A DNA stretch of 23,725 nucleotides from JADFUS01 sp964600025. GTDB taxonomy: Bacteria; Bacteroidota; Bacteroidia; Bacteroidales; Rikenellaceae. Numbering within the stretch: the stretch's first letter is position 1; each line of letters begins with the position of its first letter. The notes beneath the pieces were generated by a model that worked only from the letters and a program-made list of their open reading frames with translations, was not told where the DNA came from and ran no database searches. Positions 9,201-15,631 of this stretch are shown piece by piece. The position numbers were made by a program, and so were the translations under genes. The stretch covers positions 1 through 23,725 of the forward strand of contig CAZRHJ010000030.1 in NCBI GenBank assembly GCA_964600025.1. Direction: 5' to 3'.

Positions 9201-9374
9201 AGGGTAATTGTTTCGGGGGACAAAGCCATAGTTATAGATTATAAGTTTGGCGAAAAGAATAAGGCTCACCATAAACAAGTCAAAACATATATGAGCCTAC
9301 TTTCTAATATGGGTTACAAAAATGTTGAGGGCTATATTTGGTATATTACTAATCATATTGTGGACAAAGTTTAA
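6204..9374 (+). CDS. UvrD-type helicase with RecB-family nuclease (AddA-like)
   Basis: A 1056-residue SF1 helicase-nuclease. Helicase motifs in order: Walker A SAGSGKT (10-16), Ia AVTFTNKATKEM, Walker B MIDEFQDT (385-392), III LVGDVKQSIYAWRGG, IV DTNWRS, V IETIHAVKGLEFDVV and VI YVAVTRAAKE (about 809-818). The C-terminus carries a PD-(D/E)XK nuclease: H924 in GILKHRVFE, then RPDR (997-1000), IDYK (1011-1014) and HHKQVKTY. This matches AddA/RecB proteins, which unwind and resect DNA ends for recombination. A separate AddB-like partner is not adjacent, so the exact complex is unknown. All catalytic motifs appear intact. The start fits an upstream -7 box and the MSKAKILKASAGSGKT opening usual for this family. 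Confidence 0.9.
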   Translation: MSKAKILKASAGSGKTYRLAYEYVKNVVLEPQRYKYILAVTFTNKATKEMKTRILDEIDSLKYGKGFMQSFVEDFKSIPEFSSKQDTEIRDFITRNAYEAQRVILHDYSNFSVMTIDKFFQRIYRAFCSELGLNANFKIGLNDSYFLSLAIDNMIDNFQNDPVLAQNIEKFNAERLNDNKKFNFKDDILKISNNILSKDFDRDYYIDHIEEMGLIFDEIELATKKSTKNIVLKAQQLMDFFNKNSLDVSDFNQSSRGLYPFVEKFTKGEFKAPNSYVAKMIEDENAIGSKKGRGGNYKTEIHTMLNDLYSVFLTEYKKIATYEAVLKNRYQTLFFVNIAKEFDNVSKTNNTVLLSSSVKVITALIARNDTPYIYEKIGCRYDILMIDEFQDTSFDQWTNFVPLVQNSLSVFDKDFTSVTLVGDVKQSIYAWRGGDWRILEHEVSNSINKDVLEIETLDTNWRSHKNIVNFNNLIVRAFVEHSQSSIDSQVNDFIENENLNEEFKTKYKGIVKRIYTNMEQKISPKNIDTNGYIEWYPYDGKSDAADNLNLAETVKVIEDAQKRGYKPSDIAILVRKKAEVKKITDYINTYKNSSKAQKDVSYELTSRDGLLLSNSSVVMFIINCYRLVLDNKDVLALAYYNTYLNFPLTRQLCEEDIAFFDSLLSISICESFEKILAKYTLQNDIAYIQALHDKVIEFSRDMLVDISHFVDYWNEESSSWAVSLPPQSNSMRIETIHAVKGLEFDVVIVPYCDWTYTYDKGTLWASDINISNEFKFLLNKNKDLAETNFADSYITALILETIESFNIFYVAVTRAAKELYMYSNISSKAPNIYTTLSTCFDTAEFKVTIKGDTKKVLVGDDVDGKYVFGLKDKVLTEDFVECVYTEAYPAEDYTNRAIIRHPNDKYFEEMSEGVTLRKKGILKHRVFENIKYLDDIDDVIQKMSLNGEIEADEVNELREDINQILNNEKIESWFSHDWEVKNEQDILVFNENYKIFRPDRVIVSGDKAIVIDYKFGEKNKAHHKQVKTYMSLLSNMGYKNVEGYIWYITNHIVDKV

Positions 9375-9403
9375 TTTTGTTTTAGTATAGTTTGCTAAGT
9401 CCG

Positions 9404-9503
9404 AAACTCGCCTATCTTGTATATTTCACCGATTCTCATAACTCACGTACTCCAGTACGCTACGTTATGACCATCGGCAAAATATCCTAAGAGATCCGAG
9501 TTT
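9404..9503 (+). repeat. dispersed palindromic repeat, copy 3
   Basis: A full 100-base copy from AAACTCG to CGAGTTT. The inner arms are CCGATTCTCATAAC and GTTATGACCATCGG, around the central CGTACTCCAGTACG. It begins 30 bases after the helicase stop codon. It is the first of two tandem copies with a period of 164 bases; the shared unit includes the leader TTTAGTATAGTTTGCTAAGT. Confidence 0.93.
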
Positions 9504-9567
9504 TTGGAAGCTTGTAAGATTTTTTTTCTGACAACAATATTTTGTTTAGTATAGTTTGCTAAGTCCG

Positions 9568-9667
9568 AAACTCGCCTATCTTGTATATTTCACCGATGCT
9601 CATAACTCACGTACGCCAGTACGCTACGTTATGACTATCGGCAAAATATCCTAAGAAATTCGAGTTT
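9568..9667 (+). repeat. dispersed palindromic repeat, copy 4 (tandem duplicate)
   Basis: A second full 100-base copy, including the same upstream leader as copy 3. It differs from copy 3 at few positions (for example GATGCTC for GATTCTC, GACTATCGG for GACCATCGG, GAAATTCG for GAGATCCG). This points to a local tandem duplication followed by limited drift. Confidence 0.93.
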
Positions 9668-9727
9668 TTGGAAGCTTTTAAAATTTTTATAGATAGTATT
9701 AATTGATAACCAAACACTCAGTCGTTG

Positions 9728-9824
9728 CACTTAAAGGGAGGTGAGCGAAATATTCAATGAGCAAATTCCCTTTTTAAGAAAACGAGCTAATTTGCATTAT
9801 TAGTTCGTTTTCTTTGTTTTTTAA
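9728..9824 (+). other. unexplained hairpin region with terminator-like end
   Basis: Two stems can form here. The first pairs CTTAAAGGGA (9730-9739) with TCCCTTTTTAAG (9767-9778). The second is a terminator-like hairpin with 16-base arms at 9776-9791 and 9799-9814 (one G-T wobble) and a T-rich tail. The stems share bases 9776-9778, so they partly compete, as in an attenuator. GGGAGGTGAG (9736-9745) resembles a ribosome-binding site. Tiny frames exist (a GTG at 9741 for 20 codons, an ATG at 9757 for 6), but neither is convincing. It may be a terminator for helicase read-through, a small RNA or a gene remnant. Confidence 0.4.
9776..9824 (+). terminator. intrinsic terminator hairpin
   Basis: AAGAAAACGAGCTAAT (9776-9791) pairs with ATTAGTTCGTTTTCTT (9799-9814) over 16 base pairs with one wobble. 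The loop is 7 bases and TGTTTTTT follows. It is the first strong terminator downstream of the helicase gene, about 400 bases past its stop. Confidence 0.7.
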
Positions 9825-10210
9825 CATTGTATTAAAAATTTAATAAAAATTTTCAGTCTCAGAACACTCTTGTTTTAATATGTAAGTAAATAATTTTTTT
9901 ATATTGTTTTAATAGTTAAAAATGAAACAATATATATATAACTATAATTAATTATCTGATATTTCTTTATGTTTAATATTTAACTTTATTTCTTTGCGTA
10001 TTGTGCTGTATTCAATAAAAAAGTTATGATATATGACAAAAAGTTATGTAAAACACGTAAAACAATGAATTAAGTTGTAAAAATATAGTAATTACTTATT
10101 GTGCAAATGTATTTTTCTATGAAATGTTAAAAAATCAATTAAAAATAACTATTCTGACATATTGTATAAATGTAATCATTATCTGTATATATACTAATAA
10201 ATAGTATTTG

Positions 10211-10235
10211 CATAATAAAAATAATTTTTATTATG
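10211..10235. repeat. 25-base perfect palindrome
   Basis: CATAATAAAAAT (10211-10222) is followed, after one central base, by its exact reverse complement ATTTTTATTATG (10224-10235). It lies about 50 bases upstream of the candidate susC -7 box. It could be a regulator site; A/T-only palindromes also arise easily in such DNA. Confidence 0.55.
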
Positions 10236-10283
10236 ATGTTTTTATGTGTTATGATAGTGTTTATTGTAAAAGTTGTAATTTAT

Positions 10284-10291
10284 TATTTTTG
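10284..10291 (+). promoter_or_regulatory. candidate susC -7 promoter box
   Basis: TATTTTTG matches TAnnTTTG. A TTG at 10264-10266 lies 17 bases upstream, slightly closer than the usual -33 element. If used, the mRNA leader would be about 190 bases. Low complexity makes a chance match possible. Confidence 0.35.
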
Positions 10292-10489
10292 CCTTGTAAT
10301 TGAAATTTTAGTTTGTATTGTTAAAATATAAACCTAAATTGCAAAACCAAACGTAACTACTAAACCAAAAAGTATATAAATTTTTAAAAATATTATTTTA
10401 TTACAACTACTAACTGGGGGGAATGAGGAGAGAGATATTGATACCCTAATGGAATTTACAAACTTAAATAACCTAAAAACAGTTAAATT

Positions 10490-13400
10490 ATGAGGAAATT
10501 TACAAATCTGTTTTTGTGTTTAATTTTGCTCGTTACAAGTTCTGTGGCTTATGCCCAAACAAGAACTATTAGCGGTAAAGTTATTGACAAAGACTCGAAA
10601 GCACCTGTAATAGGTGCAACAATCATTATCAAAGGGACTGATAATGGAGCTTATTCTCTTGAAGAGGGTATGTTTACTATCGAAAATGTTAATGGTGCTG
10701 CCACTTTGGAAGTATCTTTTATGGGTTATAGACCCCAAAACATTGATGTAGCCCCTAATCAAACAAATGTAGATATTGAATTATCTGCGACTGCTGTAAA
10801 AATGGACGAAATTGTTGTTTTGGCATTTGGTAAGCAGGATAAAAAATCTCTTACAGGTTCTGTTGCGGTAGTTTCTACCGAAGAAATTGCAAGTCGCCCT
10901 GTTACAAACGTAGTTAGTGCAATTCAAGGTACTGCTCCGGGTATCCGTATGACTACTCCTGGTGGTGCTCCTGGTTCAGACCCAGTTATTCAAATTCGTG
11001 GTGCTGGTTCAATCAATGCTTCAACCGCCCCTCTTTATGTTGTAGATGGTATTCCTTATTCTGGCGATATTGCAACTATCCCAAACGAAGATATTGCTTC
11101 TATTTCTGTTCTTAAAGACGCTGCATCTACTGCACTTTATGGTTCGAGAGCATCAAATGGTGTAATTATGATTCAGACTAAAAACGGTAGAAAAGAAAAA
11201 GTGCAATTTAATGTAAAAATTCGTGAAGGTATTTCTTTCCGTGCTACTCCTGAGTATGACAAAATGGGAGTGGAGGATTTTTATGAGACTTCTTGGGAAA
11301 GATACCGTAATGACCTTTATTTTGGTTCTAAAAAATCTTTGGAATATGCAACTAATGCTGCTAATCAAAACTTCTTGAAAGAATTGAACTACAATATTAT
11401 GAGAGATAAGAATACTTATGATAGAATTCCTAACGACAAACTTGTAAATGGTATTGTAGGTGCAGATGGTAATACACAGTGGCTTGAACCACAAATCAAC
11501 CAAAACTCTGAGATTATGCCGGGTTATGTAGATGATATTGACTGGCTTGGTACTGTTGCAGGTATAGGTTTCCGTCAAGATTATTCTATGAGTGCTTCTG
11601 GTGGTTCGGACAAAGCTAATTATTATGCTTCTTTGGGATATACAGACGATGATGGATATTTTGAATATACAGACTTTGCACGTATCAATGCTCGTATGAA
11701 GGCAAATATTAATGTTACTAAATGGATGGAGTTTGGTGCGAACCTTTCTATTGCTCACACAGAATATAACAACCCATACTTAGGTGGTAACTACTATATG
11801 AATCCTTGGTATTTTGCTCGTTATATGGCTCCTATCTATCCTGTTAATCTTCACGACCAATATACTGGCGAATACATCAACGACCTTTATGGCAACCATA
11901 TTCCCGACATAGGTAATGGTTATGACGACGGTGTTTATTCTTCGTTGAAAAGAAAGCAAATTCCAGATAGACACGTTATCTACGAAGGAGAGCATAATAC
12001 AACAAACACAAAACGTTTGACATCTTTTGCTCAGGCTTATCTTAATATTAAATTCTTAAAAGATTTTAAATTTACAGTCGATTTCTCTGTAAACAACCAA
12101 AATACAAAATACAAACGTCAAAGAAATGCTTTGGTAGGTGATGGTGCTCCTGCTGGTGAGGCTCGTAACTATGCAGCAAATTCTTTGGATTGGAACTTCA
12201 AACAATTATTGAATTGGGAACGTCAGTTTGATGATCACAATATCTCTGCTATTGTTGGTCACGAGGCTTACAAAAATACTTACGACTATTTGTTCCTTGA
12301 AAAATCTACACAAGTAGTAGATGGTATTACTGAACTTGCTAACTATTCAGAATTGAAAAGTGGTACAGGTTATATTACTGAATATGCAACAGAGGGTTTC
12401 TTTGGTAGAGTAAACTACAACTACAAAGAGAAATATTTTGTTAGTGGTTCTTACCGTAGAGATGGTTCTTCAAAATTCCACCCATCACACCAGTGGGGTA
12501 ACTTCTGGTCTATTGGTGCATCTTGGATTATTTCGAGTGAGCAATTTATGGCTAATGCAACTTGGTTGGATATGCTTAAATTCCGTGCTTCTTATGGTTC
12601 TGTTGGTAATGATGGAGGTATAGGTAGATATGATTATCAAGCCCTATATTTCCTTAGCAACTTAGACGGCGACCCTGCAACTTATTGGAGTATTGATGGT
12701 TCTCCTGATTTAGGTTGGGAAACAGGTAATACTTTGAGTGTTGGTTTTGACTTTATGATGTTTGGCAGATTGAATGGTTCTATTGACTATTTTGATCGTT
12801 CTTCTGACGAACTTATTTTCAATGTGCCACAAGCTATGTCTTCTGGTCAGACTTCTGTTGCACAAAACATTGGTGCAATGTGGAATAGAGGTATTGAATT
12901 TGCATTTGATGTTGATGTTATTCGCAAAAATGAATGGTTGTGGAATATTGGTATGAATGCTACTTGGTATAAAAACAAAATTACAAAACTATCTCCTGAA
13001 CAAGCAGAAACTGGTATTGTCAATGATTCTAAGAAATTTGCGATTGGTCATAGTCGCTATGATTTCTGGTTGAGAAAAACAAATGGTATAGACCCACAGG
13101 ACGGTTCAGTTTTGTTCTACTATGGTGGAGATGAAGCTAAATTCGACCCTACAAAAAACAGAAACCACAGAGAGATTGATGGACAAAAATATACTGTTAA
13201 TTCTTCTGAGGCAATGTATGATTGGGCTGGTTCGTCAATTCCAGATTTATTTGGAGCAATTTCAACAAGTGTAACTTGGAGAAACCTTTCTTTGGACGTT
13301 ATGTTCTCTTACAAAATTGGTGGTAAATCAATGGATAGAACATACTTAGATTTGAATGGCTCTAAAACTGCACAAGCAAAACACACAGACTTATTGACTA

Positions 13401-13726
13401 ATGCTTGGAGAAAACCAGGAGATATAGCAACTATGCCACGTATGCAGAGTAATAATTCCAGCTTGTATGCTGCTTATCAAGATAGAAACTTGATTGACGG
13501 TAGTTATTTGGCTCTTCAAAATGTTACTTTGACATACAACTTCCCAAAGAAAATAGTTAAGAAACTTCACTTGTCTGCTCTTTCAGCATTTTGTTCTGGT
13601 GAAAACTTGTTCCAAATTTCTGCTCTTAAAGGCTATGATGGTTCATCTACTTTCACAGGTATCCAAAACAATAGTAATTTTGGTGCATCTGCTGTAATTA
13701 CATTTGGTGTTAATCTTTCTTTCTAA
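10490..13726 (+). CDS. SusC/RagA-family TonB-linked outer membrane transporter
   Basis: A 1078-residue TonB-dependent receptor of the SusC/RagA type. The signal peptide covers residues 1-22 (hydrophobic core LFLCLILLV, cleavage after AYA). A carboxypeptidase-regulatory-like domain follows (about 24-110, ISGKVIDKDSKAPVIGATI). Next comes a TonB-box-like segment, MDEIVVLAFG, then the plug (about 115-230) with the SusC signature VDGIPY, SISVLKDAASTALYGSRASNGV. The rest is a beta-barrel ending in VNLSF, a C-terminal Phe as expected for outer-membrane assembly. It imports an oligomeric nutrient using TonB energy, capped by the SusD lipoprotein encoded 20 bases downstream. No CAZyme, peptidase, sigma/anti-sigma pair or hybrid sensor lies beside it, so the substrate cannot be guessed. 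Strong codon bias suggests high expression. Confidence 0.95.
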   Translation: MRKFTNLFLCLILLVTSSVAYAQTRTISGKVIDKDSKAPVIGATIIIKGTDNGAYSLEEGMFTIENVNGAATLEVSFMGYRPQNIDVAPNQTNVDIELSATAVKMDEIVVLAFGKQDKKSLTGSVAVVSTEEIASRPVTNVVSAIQGTAPGIRMTTPGGAPGSDPVIQIRGAGSINASTAPLYVVDGIPYSGDIATIPNEDIASISVLKDAASTALYGSRASNGVIMIQTKNGRKEKVQFNVKIREGISFRATPEYDKMGVEDFYETSWERYRNDLYFGSKKSLEYATNAANQNFLKELNYNIMRDKNTYDRIPNDKLVNGIVGADGNTQWLEPQINQNSEIMPGYVDDIDWLGTVAGIGFRQDYSMSASGGSDKANYYASLGYTDDDGYFEYTDFARINARMKANINVTKWMEFGANLSIAHTEYNNPYLGGNYYMNPWYFARYMAPIYPVNLHDQYTGEYINDLYGNHIPDIGNGYDDGVYSSLKRKQIPDRHVIYEGEHNTTNTKRLTSFAQAYLNIKFLKDFKFTVDFSVNNQNTKYKRQRNALVGDGAPAGEARNYAANSLDWNFKQLLNWERQFDDHNISAIVGHEAYKNTYDYLFLEKSTQVVDGITELANYSELKSGTGYITEYATEGFFGRVNYNYKEKYFVSGSYRRDGSSKFHPSHQWGNFWSIGASWIISSEQFMANATWLDMLKFRASYGSVGNDGGIGRYDYQALYFLSNLDGDPATYWSIDGSPDLGWETGNTLSVGFDFMMFGRLNGSIDYFDRSSDELIFNVPQAMSSGQTSVAQNIGAMWNRGIEFAFDVDVIRKNEWLWNIGMNATWYKNKITKLSPEQAETGIVNDSKKFAIGHSRYDFWLRKTNGIDPQDGSVLFYYGGDEAKFDPTKNRNHREIDGQKYTVNSSEAMYDWAGSSIPDLFGAISTSVTWRNLSLDVMFSYKIGGKSMDRTYLDLNGSKTAQAKHTDLLTNAWRKPGDIATMPRMQSNNSSLYAAYQDRNLIDGSYLALQNVTLTYNFPKKIVKKLHLSALSAFCSGENLFQISALKGYDGSSTFTGIQNNSNFGASAVITFGVNLSF

Positions 13727-13746
13727 AACTTAAAATTGAATAAATT

Positions 13747-15288
13747 ATGAAAAAATTAATAATATATGGAATTGTGGGAGCATCGCTTTTGTTCGGTTCT
13801 TGTTCAAAGAGTTTCCTACACTACAACCCAACAGACGATACAGCAAAGGAAACAGCTCTTTCTTCTGTTCCAAATGCCGAAAAAGCATTGAAAGGTATGC
13901 ACAAAAGACTGTTTGCCTTTTCCAGTAATGGTTTTTCTGGCGAACCTACATTTGCTTTGTATGGAGATATTTTAGGTAGTAATATCGTAAAAAACTCGAA
14001 CTCTTCTGGTTGGTATAGAAATGTATATAATCTTTCTGATATGGAGGATTTTAAATCTGACTTGTCTTATTATCCTTGGCGTTTTAGATATATTATGATT
14101 AAAAATGCTAATGAAATGTTGTCTAAAATAGACGAGATTGAGCCAAATACTGAATCTGAAAAAGCTCAAAAAGCTAATATCAAAGCTCAAACTTTGACTT
14201 ATAGAGCTTATCACTACTATCAATTAGCTACCTATTACGCTTCTCGTTGGATTCCAAATGCAGAGAACAATCAATTAGCTGTTCCGTTAAGACTTGAACC
14301 TAATGGTGTGTCATTGCCAAGAGAAACAGTTAGTAATGTATATGCTCAGGTTATCAAAGATGCTGATGAGGCAATAGCTTTGTTTAATGGTGATGGAAAT
14401 AAGTTCAAGAGAACTGAACGAAATAATTTGTCGGTAGATGCTGCTTATATGGTTAAAGCTCGTGTTTATATGATTCAACACAATTTTGAACAAGCACTTG
14501 AAATGGCAAAAAAAGTTATTTCATCTCCTGCTAACTACAAAATTATGGGTATTGACAAATATTCAGAAGGATTTTCAAAAGGTGTTGTAGGTAATAATGT
14601 TGAGTGGATTTGGGGTAGTAAAATTACAACTTTGAATGAGTCTGGTTGGGGTTCTTTTTATGCTTATGCTTCGTGTGATTTCTCTGCAACTTACACAAGT
14701 GCAGGACCTCACGCTATCAATAGTGCTGTTTACAAATATATCAAACCAACAGACAAGCGTTTAAGTTTGTTCTTAGCAGACGACGAAGCTACAATCAAAG
14801 AAAAAGGTAATGCCTATTATTTTGACAATAAATGGATAGCTAAAAAAGGTGCTACTGTTAGACAGTATATGTCTAAGAAATTCCAAACTGCATCTGGTGG
14901 TGCAGATACGTCTGGCGATATGGTTTATATGCGACTTGCCGAAACTTATTATATTGCAGCAGAGGCAGCTTATATGCTTGGTTTGAATACAGAGGCAGCT
15001 ACTTATCTTAAAGCTACTATTACCCCTTACGATGCAACTTATGTTGCACCTCAGGGCGAGGAGTTATTGACAGCTATCAAAATGTACAAACAGTTTGACT
15101 TGTTTAGCGAGGGTCGTTCTTGGGAAGACTACAAACGTCGTGGCGAGGTTGTTAATAGAGAAAATACTAATCACGATGTGGTTTATGCAAAAGTGATGAA
15201 GTATCAAGCCGACGGCGAGAATGCTTATGCTTTTGTTGTGCCAGTTCCACGTAAAGCTATGGAGGCAAATCCATTGTTGGTTCAATAG
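13747..15288 (+). CDS. SusD/RagB-family nutrient-binding lipoprotein
   Basis: A 513-residue surface lipoprotein. The N-terminus is a lipoprotein signal peptide with lipobox LFGSC and lipidated Cys19. The mature part has the SusD/RagB pattern: a helical TPR-like N-terminal half (NANEMLSKIDEI, TYRAYHYYQLATYYA) and a C-terminal RagB/SusD half with RLAETYYIAAEAAYMLG and DLFSEGRSWEDYKRRGE. The protein end (VPVPRKAMEANPLLVQ) is typical. It forms a lid on the SusC barrel and captures the substrate. The 20-base gap after susC and the shared terminator at 15307-15339 indicate a two-gene operon. Substrate unknown. Confidence 0.94.
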   Translation: MKKLIIYGIVGASLLFGSCSKSFLHYNPTDDTAKETALSSVPNAEKALKGMHKRLFAFSSNGFSGEPTFALYGDILGSNIVKNSNSSGWYRNVYNLSDMEDFKSDLSYYPWRFRYIMIKNANEMLSKIDEIEPNTESEKAQKANIKAQTLTYRAYHYYQLATYYASRWIPNAENNQLAVPLRLEPNGVSLPRETVSNVYAQVIKDADEAIALFNGDGNKFKRTERNNLSVDAAYMVKARVYMIQHNFEQALEMAKKVISSPANYKIMGIDKYSEGFSKGVVGNNVEWIWGSKITTLNESGWGSFYAYASCDFSATYTSAGPHAINSAVYKYIKPTDKRLSLFLADDEATIKEKGNAYYFDNKWIAKKGATVRQYMSKKFQTASGGADTSGDMVYMRLAETYYIAAEAAYMLGLNTEAATYLKATITPYDATYVAPQGEELLTAIKMYKQFDLFSEGRSWEDYKRRGEVVNRENTNHDVVYAKVMKYQADGENAYAFVVPVPRKAMEANPLLVQ

Positions 15289-15306
15289 TTTTTAACCTAA
15301 TACTTA

Positions 15307-15339
15307 AATAGGGAGCAAATAAACTTGCTCCCTATTTTT
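15307..15339 (+). terminator. intrinsic terminator of susC-susD
   Basis: AATAGGGAGCAA (15307-15318) pairs perfectly with TTGCTCCCTATT (15325-15336) over 12 base pairs, with a 6-base loop and a T-run. It begins 19 bases past the susD stop. Confidence 0.92.
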
Positions 15340-15359
15340 ATTATTGTCTTCTAACAACG

Positions 15360-15459
15360 AAACTCGCCTATCTTGTCTATTTCGCCGATGCTCATAACTC
15401 ACGTACGCCAGTACGCTACGTTATGACCATCGGCAAAATATCCTAAGAGATCCGAGTTT
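15360..15459 (+). repeat. dispersed palindromic repeat, copy 5
   Basis: A full 100-base copy from AAACTCG to CGAGTTT, preceded by a head-like TTGTCTTCTAACAACG. The inner arms CCGATGCTCATAAC and GTTATGACCATCGG pair with one mismatch, and the centre is CGTAC-GCCA-GTACG. It lies between susD and dnaK, just beyond the susD terminator. A second head with the first bases of another copy (GTTGTCCGCTAACAATGAAAC) follows at about 15500-15520. Confidence 0.93.
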
Positions 15460-15572
15460 ATTAGGAGCTTGTAAGATTTCGGAAAGATGAAAATTTAATG
15501 TTGTCCGCTAACAATGAAACTCATCTTCATTATCATTTAATGGCAATGTGCAAACGTTTAGCTAATAACAAA

Positions 15573-15608
15573 AGAAAGGAGAAAGATAATAAAATCTTCC
15601 TCCTTTCT
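15573..15608 (-). terminator. probable dnaK terminator
   Basis: AGAAAGGAG (15573-15581) pairs with CTCCTTTCT (15600-15608). A further inner pairing of AAGAT with ATCTT extends the stem. Read leftward it ends in a short T-rich stretch (CTTTTGTTATT). It lies 24 bases past the dnaK stop. The U-tract is weak. Confidence 0.6.
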
Positions 15609-15631
15609 AACTAACTATATTTACTTGAAAA

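Larger units (their letters stand above)
9826..10489 (+). other. AT-rich gene-free leader upstream of susC
   Basis: About 660 bases with no credible gene on either strand and very low GC. It contains a 25-base perfect palindrome (10211-10235) and a candidate -7 box (10284-10291). Near the gene is a purine-rich patch with six G in a row (10416-10421). The susC mRNA therefore probably has a long leader. I see no riboswitch I can name. Confidence 0.6.

Noticed and set aside
9404..9667. Tandem copies as a CRISPR array
   Set aside because: There are only two 100-base palindromic units with a near-identical spacer, no short regular repeats and no cas genes.
9741..9803. Short frames (GTG at 9741 for 20 codons, ATG at 9757 for 6 codons) as a leader-peptide gene
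   Set aside because: They run into the terminator hairpin, the ATG is too far from the purine-rich patch, and nothing in the peptides suggests a regulatory codon run.
11153..11758. Antisense open frame of 201 codons inside susC, with similar ones in nifJ (21452-22036, 22754-23248)
   Set aside because: The products are Ser/Thr/Ile-rich with no domain. They mirror strongly biased codons of confirmed genes and have no promoter or ribosome-binding context.
15595..15608. CCTCCTTTCT, identical to the anti-Shine-Dalgarno 3' end of 16S rRNA
   Set aside because: It is one arm of the hairpin after dnaK, pairing with AGAAAGGAG. No other 16S sequence surrounds it, so it is not an rRNA fragment.
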